From: Promicromonospora sukumoe 327MFSha3.1
GTDB lineage: Bacteria; Actinomycetota; Actinomycetes; Actinomycetales; Cellulomonadaceae
Assembly (NCBI RefSeq): GCF_000385135.1
Contig: NZ_ARQM01000010.1
Span: forward strand, 1,054,001-1,118,000
DNA length: 64,000 nt
Reading direction: 5' to 3'
Positions 44,481 to 53,136 of the stretch are shown piece after piece. The position numbers were made by a program, and so were the translations under genes. The notes under the pieces are model-generated. The model did not search any database. It saw nothing but the letters and a program-made list of their open reading frames with translations, and had not been told where the DNA came from. The first letter of the stretch is position 1. The number at the start of each line of letters is the position of its first letter.

Positions 44481-45746
44481 TCACACCGGTTCCTGTGCAG
44501 CTTGCGCGAACGCCCGCTCCAGGGGCTGCGCCAGCAGGTCCGTCTGCCACTCGCGCGCGCTCCGGCCCCGCAGGAACTCGGCGATCCCGGCGGCGTCGGC
44601 GGTCGTGGGTGGCGTCCAGCACAGGCGGCGCAGCGCGTCGGGCTGCAGCAGGTTCTCCACGGGGATGTTCAGCTCCGCCGACAGCGCCGTGACGAGCTCG
44701 CGCGCCGCGGTGAGGCGTCGGGCGGCGACGGCGTCGCGGTCGCCCCAGGTGCGCGGCGGGGGCGGGCCGTCGGACCGGGGGCCTCGCACGGTCGGCAGCT
44801 CGGCGTCCGGCAGGGCGCGCGCCTCGTCGATCGCCTTCTGCCAGTACGCGGCGCGGCGCTTGGTGCCCTTGCCCGCGAACTCGGGCAGCGCCACGAGCTG
44901 GCCGGCGGTCTTGGGCATGGCCTTGGCGGCCGCGACGATCGCGCGGTCGGGCAGCACCCGGCCCGGCGAGATGTCGCGCGCCTGCGCGCTCGCGTCCCGC
45001 GCGACCCACAGGGCCCGCACGGCGGCGACCTGGCGCGGGTTGCGCAGCACGTGCATGCCCGACGTACGGCGCCACGGGTCCACCCGGGGCGCCGGCGGGG
45101 CGGCGGTGCGCACCGCCTCGAACTCCTGGGCGGCCCACTCGGACTTGCCGGCGGCCTGCAGCCGCTCGGCGAGGCGGTCGCGCAGCTCGACGAGCACCTC
45201 GACGTCGAGCGCGGCGTACCGCAGCCAGTCCTCGGGCAGCGGGCGGGTGGACCAGTCCACGGCCGAGTGCTCCTTGGCCAGGCCGAGGCCGAGCACCTCG
45301 GCGACGACGGCGGCCAGGCCCACGCGCTCCATGCCGAGCAGCCGCGCCGCGAGCTCGGTGTCGAAGACGCGCGCCGGGTGCAGGCCGTGCGCGGCGAGCC
45401 CGGGCAGGTCCTGCGAGGCGGCGTGCAGCACGAACTCGGCGTCGCCCACGGCGGCGCCGAGCGCCGACATGTCCGGCACGCCGACCGGGTCGATCAGTGC
45501 CGTGCCCGCACCCTCGCGTCGCACCTGCACCAGGTAGGTCGCCTGGCCGTACCGGTACCCCGAGGCCCGCTCGGCGTCGGCGGCCACGGGCCCCGAGCCC
45601 GCGGCGAACGCCTCGACGACCCGTGCGAAGGCCCCTGGTGTCGCCACGACGTCGGGCAGCCCGTCAGCGGGCTCGGTCAGTGGGGTGACGGGTGCCGGCA
45701 CGGGCGGTGATGTCTCCGTAGGGACTCCTCGCTCCGTGGTGGTCAT
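44481..45746 (-). CDS. rnd: HRDC-domain ribonuclease D
   Basis: A 421-residue DEDD-type 3'-5' exoribonuclease. The exonuclease motifs are GPVAADAERASGYRY (DxE), FVLHAASQDLPGL (D) and WLRYAALDVEVL (YxxxD). The HRDC domain follows at about 235-310 (RNPRQVAAVRALWVARDASA), plus a second helical C-terminal domain. RNase D trims tRNA and other structured RNA 3' ends. Start ATG 45746 overlaps the stop of the DUF3000 gene (ATGA), so the two are translationally coupled, a conserved actinobacterial arrangement. Confidence 0.9.
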   Translation of the reverse strand: MTTTERGVPTETSPPVPAPVTPLTEPADGLPDVVATPGAFARVVEAFAAGSGPVAADAERASGYRYGQATYLVQVRREGAGTALIDPVGVPDMSALGAAVGDAEFVLHAASQDLPGLAAHGLHPARVFDTELAARLLGMERVGLAAVVAEVLGLGLAKEHSAVDWSTRPLPEDWLRYAALDVEVLVELRDRLAERLQAAGKSEWAAQEFEAVRTAAPPAPRVDPWRRTSGMHVLRNPRQVAAVRALWVARDASAQARDISPGRVLPDRAIVAAAKAMPKTAGQLVALPEFAGKGTKRRAAYWQKAIDEARALPDAELPTVRGPRSDGPPPPRTWGDRDAVAARRLTAARELVTALSAELNIPVENLLQPDALRRLCWTPPTTADAAGIAEFLRGRSAREWQTDLLAQPLERAFAQAAQEPV

Positions 45747-46411
45747 GGGCCTACCGTATGGCGTTGCCTGGATCGGTCGGTAAAACGCCTGGTGAGAGCC
45801 GCGACGCCCTCGGGCAGCGGAGGCACCCCGGCGGCCGTCGTCAGCAGCGCCGCCCACGCCCGCAGGTGCGTGCCGAGCCGCGTGCCGACCGGCGTCCAGG
45901 ACGCCCGGATCTCCAGGTCCACCGCGCCCGGCGTGCCCTCCAGGGCGCCGTAGCTCTGCGACAGCACGCGGGTCACGGTGCCGCCGTCGGCCAGGGTGTC
46001 GGTGCCCGGGGTGAGGCCCGCGGTCTCCAGGCACTCGCCCACCCAGGACCAGGCGACGTCGGCCAGCAGGGGGTCGGCGGCCATCTCGGGCTCCAGCGTG
46101 GCGCGCACCAGCGTCACCACCCGGAACGTGCCGTGCCACGCCTCCTGGCCCGCCGGGTCGTACAGGACGACGAACCGCCCGGTGGCCAGCGGGTCGACGT
46201 CGTGGTCGTGCTCGTCGGGCGCGTCCGCGCTCCGCGGGCCGGGCGGGGCGCCGGGCAGCACGTCCCCCGACAGGGCCACGCTGAACGGCGCGACCCGGCG
46301 GGGCGCGGGGATCTCCGTGAGGCGCACCTCGGCGCGCAGGGCCGCGCTCCGCAGGTCGGCGAGGGCTGCTGCGAAGTCGACGGGTACGCCGGTGGGCGGG
46401 CCGCTTGTCAC
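45743..46411 (-). CDS. DUF3000 protein
   Basis: A 222-residue actinobacteria-specific DUF3000 member (FAAALADLRSAALRAEVRLTEI, APFSVALSGDVL, FVVLYDPAGQEAWHGTFRVVTLVRA, ASWTPVGTRLGTHLRAWAALL). Function unknown. The gene regularly precedes rnd in actinobacteria, as here, with a 4-nt overlap. A GTG start is supported by TACGGT six bases upstream. Divergent from gnd. Confidence 0.88.
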   Translation of the reverse strand: MTSGPPTGVPVDFAAALADLRSAALRAEVRLTEIPAPRRVAPFSVALSGDVLPGAPPGPRSADAPDEHDHDVDPLATGRFVVLYDPAGQEAWHGTFRVVTLVRATLEPEMAADPLLADVAWSWVGECLETAGLTPGTDTLADGGTVTRVLSQSYGALEGTPGAVDLEIRASWTPVGTRLGTHLRAWAALLTTAAGVPPLPEGVAALTRRFTDRSRQRHTVGP

Positions 46412-46417
46412 CCGTTC

Positions 46418-46423
46418 ACCGTA
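46418..46423 (-). promoter_or_regulatory. -10 box of the DUF3000-rnd operon (leaderless)
   Basis: TACGGT on the minus strand, six bases before GTG 46411. Confidence 0.5.
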
Positions 46424-46576
46424 CGTCGGCCACGGGGCCGGCAGGCGGAGGCGCGCGGTCGTCTCCGCATCGTGATCTGCGCGGTGGCGAAGTGAGCCAG
46501 GGCACTAGGCTGGCAGCGGGTCGCGGCGCGCGCTCGGCGCACGCCGCTCCGTTTCCACTGCAGAAGGAGCAAGAAC

Positions 46577-48013
46577 GTGTCTGGCACAGCACAGATCGGC
46601 GTCACCGGCCTGGCGGTGATGGGTCGCAACCTCGCGCGCAACTTCGCACGTCACGGGTACACGGTGGCTATCCACAACCGTTCGTACGCGAAGACCGAGT
46701 CGCTGGTCGCGGAGCACGGCGACGACGGCGACTTCGTCCCGTCCGAGTCGATGGCCGACTTCGTCGCCTCGCTCGAGCGGCCCCGCAAGGTCGTCATCAT
46801 GGTCAAGGCCGGTGGTCCCACGGACGCCGTCATCGACGAGCTGATCCCCCTCCTCGAGGAGGGCGACATCGTGGTCGACGCCGGCAACGCCCACTTCCCG
46901 GACACGATCCGGCGCGAGAAGGCGCTCAAGGAGCACGGCCTGCACTTCGTCGGCACCGGCGTGTCCGGCGGCGAGGAGGGCGCGCTGAACGGCCCGTCCA
47001 TCATGCCGGGCGGCACCCGCGAGTCCTACGCCTCGCTCGGGCCCATCCTGGAGGACATCTCCGCGAAGGTGGACGGCACCCCGTGCTGCACCTACGTGGG
47101 CTCCGACGGCGCCGGGCACTTCGTCAAGATGGTGCACAACGGCATCGAGTACGCCGACATGCAGCTCATCGCCGAGGCGTACGACCTGCTGCGCCAGGGC
47201 CTGGGTGTCTCGGCCGCGGAGATCGGGCAGATCTTCGCGCAGTGGAACACGGGCGACCTGGAGTCGTTCCTCATCGAGATCACCGCGGACGTGCTCCAGC
47301 ACGTCGACGCGGCCACCGGCAAGGCGTTCGTCGACATCGTGCTCGACCAGGCCGAGCAGAAGGGCACCGGCCGCTGGACGGTGCAGAACGGCCTGGACCT
47401 GGGCGTTCCCATCACCGGCATCGCCGAGGCCACGTTCGCCCGCGCGCTGTCCGGCTCGGTGCCGCAGCGTGCGGCCGGCCTCGCCGCGCTGCCCGCCCAC
47501 GCCGCCGAGTGGGAGGTCAAGGACCGCGACGCGTTCATCGAGGACGTGCGCCAGGCCCTGTACGCCTCCAAGGTCGTCGCCTACTCGCAGGGCTTCGACC
47601 AGATCGCCGCGGCCGCCACCGAGTTCGGCTGGGACATCGACCGGGGCGCCATGGCCCGCATCTGGCGCGGCGGCTGCATCATCCGCGCCCGGTTCCTGAA
47701 CCGCATCACCGAGGCCTACGAGCGCCAGGCGGACCTGCCGCTGCTGCTCGCCGACCCGTACTTCACCGACGCCGTCGCGAGCGGCCTGCCCGCCTGGCGC
47801 CGCGTGGTGGCCGGCGCGGCCCAGAACGGCGTGCCCACGCCCGCGTTCTCGTCGTCCCTGGCGTACTACGACGGCGTCCGCGCCGAGCGGCTCCCCGCCG
47901 CCCTGGTGCAGGCGCAGCGCGACTTCTTCGGCGCCCACACCTACAAGCGCGTGGACCGCGAGGGCACGTTCCACACCGAGTGGTCCGGCGACCGCACGGA
48001 GGCCGAGGCGTGA
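46577..48013 (+). CDS. gnd: 6-phosphogluconate dehydrogenase (decarboxylating)
   Basis: A 478-residue, full-length 6PGDH, which oxidises 6-phosphogluconate to ribulose 5-phosphate and CO2 in the pentose phosphate pathway. Seen: the NADP loop IGVTGLAVMGRNLARN with HNRSYAKTE after it, GVSGGEEGALNGPSIMPGG, VGSDGAGHFVKMVHNGIEY with the catalytic Lys, and the C-terminal DFFGAHTYKRVDREGTFH. NRS(Y/T)xKT after strand 2 indicates NADP preference. GTG start preceded by AGAAGGAGC. TAGGCT at 46506-46511 is a possible -10 box. Overlaps the next gene by 4 nt. Confidence 0.96.
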   Translation: MSGTAQIGVTGLAVMGRNLARNFARHGYTVAIHNRSYAKTESLVAEHGDDGDFVPSESMADFVASLERPRKVVIMVKAGGPTDAVIDELIPLLEEGDIVVDAGNAHFPDTIRREKALKEHGLHFVGTGVSGGEEGALNGPSIMPGGTRESYASLGPILEDISAKVDGTPCCTYVGSDGAGHFVKMVHNGIEYADMQLIAEAYDLLRQGLGVSAAEIGQIFAQWNTGDLESFLIEITADVLQHVDAATGKAFVDIVLDQAEQKGTGRWTVQNGLDLGVPITGIAEATFARALSGSVPQRAAGLAALPAHAAEWEVKDRDAFIEDVRQALYASKVVAYSQGFDQIAAAATEFGWDIDRGAMARIWRGGCIIRARFLNRITEAYERQADLPLLLADPYFTDAVASGLPAWRRVVAGAAQNGVPTPAFSSSLAYYDGVRAERLPAALVQAQRDFFGAHTYKRVDREGTFHTEWSGDRTEAEA

Positions 48014-49311
48014 GGGGTTTCCCCGCGGAGCAGGGGCAGGTAGGCGGAGGGGAGCAGGCAGCTCCCGAGATGCTGGTGGTGGGGATCGGCGGCGACGTCG
48101 GGATGTACGCCCTGGTGCGCGCGTTCCACGAGCAGTACCGCACGCGCGCCGTCGTGCTGTCCAAGGTCGCCACGCGCGCCATGCAGGACTCGGCGATCGC
48201 CGAGAACGTGGTGGTGCCCGGCCTGGACGAGGTGGACGTGTTCCTCTCCACGCTGGAGGGCATCGCGCAGCAGCACCGGGACAAGACGCTCGTGCTGCTC
48301 ACCAACGCCGACTGGCACGTGCGCACGGTCATCCTGAACCGGGAGCGGCTGGAGGCGGCCGGCTACGTGCTGCCGTACCCGTCGCTCCCGGTGCTGGAGC
48401 AGGTCAGCAGCAAGGAGGGCTTCGCCCAGGTCTGCGACCAGCTCGGCATCCCGACGCCGCGCACCGTCCCGGTCGACGTCGCCAAGCTGGTCGCCGAGGG
48501 CGGGCGCGCCGCCGTGCCGGCGCTCGCGGTCGACCTGCAGTACCCGGTGGTCGGCAAGCCGTCCAACAGCGCCGAGTGGTACTACGTGGACTTCCCGGGC
48601 AAGGCGAAGATCCACCACATCGACTCCCGCGAGGAGCTCGACGTGATCCTGGGCCACCTGGCGGACGCCAACTACCCGGGCACGTTCCTGGTGCAGGAGT
48701 TCATCCCGGGCGACGAGACGCAGATGCGGTCCCTGACCGCGTACCGCGACACGTCGGGCGAGGTGACGCTCCTGGCCACGGGCCGGGTGCTGCTCGAGGA
48801 GCACACGCCGGGCACGCTCGGCATCCCGGCGGCGATCCTGGTCGAGCCGTACGACGACGCCATGGACGCGGCCACGAGGTTCCTCGACCTGACGGGCTAC
48901 GTGGGGTTCGCGAACTTCGACTACAAGCTGGACCCGCGCACCGGCAAGCACGTGTACTTCGAGGTGAACCCCCGCATCGGGCGGAACAACTACTACGTGA
49001 CCGCGGGCGGGGCCAACGTGGCCCGCGTGCTGGTCGAGGACTGGGTGCTGCACCGCCCGATCCGCCCTGTGCGGGCGGTCCGCGAGGTGCTGTACACGGT
49101 CGTGCCGTTCGGGCTGCTGTCCAAGTACGTCCTGGACCCGGAGCTCAAGAACCGGCTCAAGGCGCTCAAGGCGAGCGGTGACGTGGTCAACCCGCTGAAG
49201 TACGACGCCGACTCCGGTCTCAAGCGCCGGCTCATCGTCGAGGCGATCACGCAGAACTACCGCCGCAAGTACGCCCAGTACTACCCGGAGCCGACCGCGA
49301 CGGGCTACTGA
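48010..49311 (+). CDS. ATP-grasp carboxylate-amine ligase, D-aspartate-ligase-like
   Basis: A 433-residue ATP-grasp enzyme. The N-terminal Rossmann-like block GIGGDVGMYALVRAFHEQY, then VQEFIPGDETQMRSLTAYR, LLEEHTPGTLGIPAA and the metal-binding YVGFANFDYK...YFEVNPRIGRNNYYVTAGG follow the enterococcal D-aspartate ligase (Aslfm) family. That family loads D-Asp on the lysine of peptidoglycan precursors. Start GTG 48010 overlaps the gnd stop (GTGA) and has GGAGG seven bases upstream; ATG 48070 is the alternative but would trim the usual N-terminal extension. With the FemX gene 3.5 kb away this suggests a D-Asp-containing cross-bridge, by inference. Confidence 0.82.
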   Translation: MRGFPAEQGQVGGGEQAAPEMLVVGIGGDVGMYALVRAFHEQYRTRAVVLSKVATRAMQDSAIAENVVVPGLDEVDVFLSTLEGIAQQHRDKTLVLLTNADWHVRTVILNRERLEAAGYVLPYPSLPVLEQVSSKEGFAQVCDQLGIPTPRTVPVDVAKLVAEGGRAAVPALAVDLQYPVVGKPSNSAEWYYVDFPGKAKIHHIDSREELDVILGHLADANYPGTFLVQEFIPGDETQMRSLTAYRDTSGEVTLLATGRVLLEEHTPGTLGIPAAILVEPYDDAMDAATRFLDLTGYVGFANFDYKLDPRTGKHVYFEVNPRIGRNNYYVTAGGANVARVLVEDWVLHRPIRPVRAVREVLYTVVPFGLLSKYVLDPELKNRLKALKASGDVVNPLKYDADSGLKRRLIVEAITQNYRRKYAQYYPEPTATGY

Positions 49312-49322
49312 GCCGCACCACC

Positions 49323-49366
49323 GTGTCAGACGCTCAGGTCACCATGGTGACCTGAGCGTCTGACAC
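49323..49366. repeat. Perfect 44-bp palindrome
   Basis: Bases 49323-49344 are mirrored exactly by 49345-49366 with no spacer; the left arm begins GTGTCAGACGCTCAGG and the centre is CCATGG. It starts 12 bp after the ATP-grasp gene stop. As RNA it would make a long stable hairpin, with TTCT after the last base, so it may act as a terminator. Confidence 0.85.
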
Positions 49367-49498
49367 GTTCTGGAGACTTTCTCACCCATGGGTACTTCTG
49401 CCCGGATTTAAGCCTTGCGCACCGATTGACTGATCGGGACACTGTGTGCGCACTTGCTGGAGATTTCCGGTAAGAACCGTGAGAGAGGCTTTTTCCTG

Positions 49499-49960
49499 AT
49501 GTCGTTCATCGAGTCCATCCGGACCGTGCTGTCGAAGTACGCCACGTTCAGCGGCCGTGCCCGGCGCTCCGAGTTCTGGTGGTACTACCTGGCCGTGGCC
49601 ATCGTCGAGGGCGTGCTCTACTTCGCGCTCATCGTGCCGGGCCTCACGGCCTACACGACCGCCACCATGGAGTACGCCATGGCCGGCGACCCCGCCGCGC
49701 CGATCCCCGCGATGCCGGGCTCCCTGACCGCCGGCTACCTCGTGGTCTCGCTGGTCGGGCTCGCGCTGCTGCTGCCGACGCTCGCCGTCATCGTGCGCCG
49801 CCTGCACGACACCGACAAGCCGGGCGCGCTGGCGTTCCTGCTCCTGATCCCCGTCGTCAACTTCATCCTGATCATCGTGTGGGGCGCCTCCGCCGGCACG
49901 CCGGGCCCGAACCAGTTCGGCCCGGACCCCAAGGCCGTCGACGCCGCCGCAGCGGTCTGA
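49499..49960 (+). CDS. DUF805 membrane protein (copy 1)
   Basis: A 153-residue DUF805 protein: SGRARRSEFWWYYLAVAI, a long loop, TLAVIVRRLHDTDKPGALAFLLLIP and GTPGPNQFGPDP are the family hallmarks, with about four TM helices. Function unknown; copies are often in tandem. Start ATG 49499 follows GAGAGAGG. The next gene is a paralogue starting 6 nt after this stop. Confidence 0.88.
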   Translation: MSFIESIRTVLSKYATFSGRARRSEFWWYYLAVAIVEGVLYFALIVPGLTAYTTATMEYAMAGDPAAPIPAMPGSLTAGYLVVSLVGLALLLPTLAVIVRRLHDTDKPGALAFLLLIPVVNFILIIVWGASAGTPGPNQFGPDPKAVDAAAAV

Positions 49961-49965
49961 CCCAG

Positions 49966-50388
49966 GTGACCCTCACCGAGGCCGTCCGGACCTGCCTGCG
50001 CAAGTACGGCGTGTTCACCGGCCGGGCCCGGGCCGCCGAGTACTGGCTCTTCTACCTCGGGCTCGCGGTCGTGAACGTCGTGATCTTCGTGGCGCTCCTG
50101 CTCCCGGCCCTGATCATGATGGACCCGGTCACGCAGGAGCCGGGGGTGCTCGGGTCGATCGGCTCGACGCTGGTCGCGATCGTGGCGATCGGGGCGTTCG
50201 TCCCGCTGCTCGCGGCCGGCGTCCGGCGCCTGCACGACACCGGGAAGTCCGGCTGGTTCTACCTGCTGTGCCTCGTCCCGTTCGTCGGCGGGATCGTCAT
50301 CATCGTGCTGCTGGCCCTGCCCGGAGAGCCCGGGCCCAACCGGTTCGGTCCCGACCCCAGGGCAGTGCCGCAGCCGGTCACGGTCTGA
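49966..50388 (+). CDS. DUF805 membrane protein (copy 2)
   Basis: A 140-residue DUF805 paralogue of the preceding protein: TGRARAAEYWLFYLGLAVV, GVRRLHDTGKSGWFYLLCLVP and GEPGPNRFGPDPRA. The two genes are 5 nt apart and clearly arose by tandem duplication, though well diverged. GTG start without a clear ribosome site, so probably coupled to copy 1. Confidence 0.87.
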   Translation: MTLTEAVRTCLRKYGVFTGRARAAEYWLFYLGLAVVNVVIFVALLLPALIMMDPVTQEPGVLGSIGSTLVAIVAIGAFVPLLAAGVRRLHDTGKSGWFYLLCLVPFVGGIVIIVLLALPGEPGPNRFGPDPRAVPQPVTV

Positions 50389-50390
50389 CC

Positions 50391-50396
50391 TAGTCT
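50391..50396 (+). promoter_or_regulatory. -10 box of the 50404 SDR gene (leaderless)
   Basis: TAGTCT ends seven bases before the ATG at 50404. Confidence 0.5.
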
Positions 50397-50403
50397 GAAC
50401 CGC

Positions 50404-51060
50404 ATGACCAGCCCCCGCCCCGTCCTCGTCGTCGGGGCCAGCGGATACGTCGGCAGCCGGGTCGCCCGCGGCCTGGCTGCCGGCGGACACACCGTGCTCG
50501 CCGCCGCGCGGCGCCCGCTGCCGGACGCCGGCGACGGCGTCGTGCCCGTCGGCTACGAGCGGGCCGACACCCTGCCCGACGCCGTCCGCGCCGTCTGCGC
50601 GCGGGACGGCCTTCCCCTGCCCGGCGCCGTCGTGGCGTCGATCGGCGGCTGGCACAAGGGCGCCGCCCTGCTCGACGAGGACCCCGACCGGTGGACCGCC
50701 ACGCTGGCCTCCCACCTCACCGCGCACCTCGACGTCGCCCGCGCGCTCGCCCCGCTGCTCGGGCCCGGCGACCCCTACGTCGTGCTCAACGGCGCCGCGT
50801 CCCGCGAGGCCATGGCCGGGTCCGGCGCGATCTGCGTCACCGGGGCCGGGCTCGCGATGCTGGTCCAGGTGCTGCGCCTGGAGGCCGGACAGGCGGAGCC
50901 GTCCCGTGCTGTTCGATTCCACGAGCTCGTCATCGACCACGCCGTCGCGGGCGACGACCGCAACGCCGACCCCGCCCAGACCCGGACGACGGCCCAGGTG
51001 GTCACGGCCCTGCGCGGGGTGCTCGACGACGCCGCCGCGCCCGCCGTCACGCACGTGTGA
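50404..51060 (+). CDS. NAD(P)-dependent short-chain dehydrogenase-like protein
   Basis: A 218-residue Rossmann protein with an N-terminal nucleotide loop VVGASGYVGSRVARGLAAG. The SDR catalytic YxxxK is not evident at the expected place (YVVLNGAASREAMAGSGAICV instead), so it may be an atypical or non-oxidoreductase member. No substrate can be named. It lies between the DUF805 pair and zapE and has its own leaderless promoter box. Confidence 0.72.
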   Translation: MTSPRPVLVVGASGYVGSRVARGLAAGGHTVLAAARRPLPDAGDGVVPVGYERADTLPDAVRAVCARDGLPLPGAVVASIGGWHKGAALLDEDPDRWTATLASHLTAHLDVARALAPLLGPGDPYVVLNGAASREAMAGSGAICVTGAGLAMLVQVLRLEAGQAEPSRAVRFHELVIDHAVAGDDRNADPAQTRTTAQVVTALRGVLDDAAAPAVTHV

Positions 51061-51099
51061 CGTTGCTCTCGTGGCACGCCCGGTGACCCCGGGCGCCGG

Positions 51100-51105
51100 T
51101 AATCT
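51100..51105 (+). promoter_or_regulatory. -10 box of zapE (leaderless)
   Basis: TAATCT ends eight bases before GTG 51114. Confidence 0.5.
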
Positions 51106-51113
51106 TTGGCTTC

Positions 51114-52205
51114 GTGACAGCCCCCGCCGACACCCAGACCGCCCGGACCACCGAGGCCGCCCGCACCACCCAGGCCGCCCTCAGCGCCGTCCGGCCGCAG
51201 GTCCCCGTCGACCGGCTCGTCACCGACCTCGTCCCGCCGCGGCACTTCGCCGCCGCGCGCTTCGCGACCTACCGCGCCAACCCCGCGCACCCCAGCCAGG
51301 GCCGCGCGCTGACCCGGCTGCAGGAGATCGCCCAGCAGATCGTCGCTCCGAAGCGGGGGCTGTTCGCCCGCCGCCAGCCGGCCCCCGCCGTCTACCTCGA
51401 CGGCGGCTTCGGCGTCGGCAAGACGCACCTGCTGACGTCGCTCGCGCACGCCGTGGGGGAAGCTGCCGGCCCGGCCCTCGGATCGGGTGCTGCCGCGTAC
51501 GGCACGTTCGTCGAGTACACCAACCTGGTCGGCGCCCTCGGGTTCCTGCCGACCGTCGAGGCGCTGGCCGCGAAGAAGCTGGTCTGCATCGACGAGTTCG
51601 AGCTCGACGACGCCGGCGACACGACCCTGATGTCCCGCCTCATGCGCGAGCTGGCCGACCGCGGCGTCGCGCTCGCCGCGACGTCGAACACGCTGCCCGG
51701 CGCCCTGGGCGAGGGCCGGTTCGCCGCCCAGGACTTCCAGCGCGAGATCAAGGCCCTGTCCGACCGCTTCGAGACCCTGCGGGTCGACGGCGAGGACTAC
51801 CGCCACCGCGACGTCGTCACCGACCCCGAGCCGCTGAGCGCCGCGGAGGTCGCGGCCGCCGCGGCCCGCCCCGGCGCCACGCTCGACGCCTTCGACGACC
51901 TGCTGGAGCACCTCGCCACGGTGCACCCCAGCCGCTACGGCGCGCTGCTGGACGGCGTCTCCGTGGTCGCCCTGACCGGCGTGCACCCCGTCACCGCCCA
52001 GGCGGTCGCGCTGCGCCTCGTGGTGCTCGTGGACCGGCTGTACGACCGCGACGTGCCCGTGCTGCTCGCCGGCTCCGGCGACACCCGCGGGCTGTTCACC
52101 GAGGAGATGCTCGCCGGCGGGTACCGCAAGAAGTACTACCGGGCGCTGTCCCGGCTGGGCGCGCTGGCCGAGGAAGGGCGCCGGCTCGTCCCCAGCCCGA
52201 ACTGA
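51114..52205 (+). CDS. zapE: Cell division protein ZapE (AFG1-like AAA ATPase)
   Basis: A 363-residue ATPase of the ZapE/AFG1 family, which in E. coli binds FtsZ and acts during constriction under stress. Walker A is GGFGVGKTHLLTSLAHA, Walker B CIDEFELDDAGD, then SNTLPGALGEGRFAAQDFQR and an arginine-finger-containing C-terminal part (LVVLVDRLYDRDVPVLLAGSG, YRKKYYRALSRLG). The GTG start is leaderless. The stop is 3 bp from the convergent PPK2 gene stop. Confidence 0.88.
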   Translation: MTAPADTQTARTTEAARTTQAALSAVRPQVPVDRLVTDLVPPRHFAAARFATYRANPAHPSQGRALTRLQEIAQQIVAPKRGLFARRQPAPAVYLDGGFGVGKTHLLTSLAHAVGEAAGPALGSGAAAYGTFVEYTNLVGALGFLPTVEALAAKKLVCIDEFELDDAGDTTLMSRLMRELADRGVALAATSNTLPGALGEGRFAAQDFQREIKALSDRFETLRVDGEDYRHRDVVTDPEPLSAAEVAAAAARPGATLDAFDDLLEHLATVHPSRYGALLDGVSVVALTGVHPVTAQAVALRLVVLVDRLYDRDVPVLLAGSGDTRGLFTEEMLAGGYRKKYYRALSRLGALAEEGRRLVPSPN

Positions 52206-52208
52206 GGC

Positions 52209-53078
52209 TCACGTCGCCGCGAGCCGGGCCTTCTCCGCCGCGACGTCGAAGTCGGCGGGCGGCCAGCCCAGGTCGAGCGACCGCAGGGCACCGGCCAGCA
52301 GCTCCGTGACGGCCAGGCGCGAGTACCACTTGCGGTCCGCGGGCACCACGTACCAGGGCGCGACGTCGGTGGACGTGCGGTCCAGCATCTCCTGGTAGGC
52401 CGCCAGGTACTCCGGCAGCTTGAGCCGCACGTCGATGTCGCTCGGGTTGTACTTCCAGTGCTTGTCCGGCCGGTCGAGGCGCTTGGCCAGGCGCTTCTTC
52501 TGCTCGTCGGACGAGACCATGAGGGCCACCTTGACGATCTCGGTGCCCGACGCCGCCACCTCGGCCTCGAACGCGTTCAGCTCGTCGTAGTGCCGGCGCC
52601 AGGTCGCCTCCGGCTCCAGCTTGTCCACCCGCACCACCAGCACCTGCTCGTGGTGCGACCGGTCGAAGACGCCGACGTAGCCCGGCCGCGGCAGGGCGTT
52701 GCGGATGCGCCACAGGTAGCCGCGCTCGCGCTCCTCCTGCGTCGGCACGCCGAACCCGCGGTGCATCACGCCCTGCGGGTCCACCATGCCCACCACGTGC
52801 CGCACGATGCCGCCCTTGCCCGACGTGTCCAGGCCCTGGAGCACGAGCAGCACGGACCGGTCGCCGCCGCTGCGGCCGTGCGCGAAGAGGCGCTCCTGCA
52901 GGTCCGCCAGCTCGTCGCCGCGGTCGGCCAACAGCTTCTCGCCGTCGGCCCGTGTGCCCGCCCAGCCGGGCGTGCCGGCCGGGTCCAGGGCGGTCAGGTC
53001 GGTGCCGCGCACCCAGCGCAGCGCCTCGTCGGCCGGGGTCGTCCAGCGGCCCGTCCTCCGTGCCGGATCCTTCGCCAT
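52209..53078 (-). CDS. Polyphosphate kinase 2 (PPK2)-family protein
   Basis: A 289-residue PPK2 protein, which moves phosphate between polyphosphate and nucleotides. Walker A is LLVLQGLDTSGKGGIVRHVVG, the lid block is FGVPTQEERERGYLWRIRNALP, and FDRSHHEQVLVVRVDKLEP is the Walker B/DRS region. The length and FDRSHHExVLVVRV form fit class I enzymes acting on nucleoside diphosphates, but the direction of reaction is not readable. ATG 53078 has a strong GAGGAGG ribosome site. Confidence 0.88.
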   Translation of the reverse strand: MAKDPARRTGRWTTPADEALRWVRGTDLTALDPAGTPGWAGTRADGEKLLADRGDELADLQERLFAHGRSGGDRSVLLVLQGLDTSGKGGIVRHVVGMVDPQGVMHRGFGVPTQEERERGYLWRIRNALPRPGYVGVFDRSHHEQVLVVRVDKLEPEATWRRHYDELNAFEAEVAASGTEIVKVALMVSSDEQKKRLAKRLDRPDKHWKYNPSDIDVRLKLPEYLAAYQEMLDRTSTDVAPWYVVPADRKWYSRLAVTELLAGALRSLDLGWPPADFDVAAEKARLAAT

Positions 53079-53136
53079 CGGACGCCTCCTCGAGCCCGAC
53101 CGGCCGACGCCGGTCACCGAACCTCAGAATCCCAGG

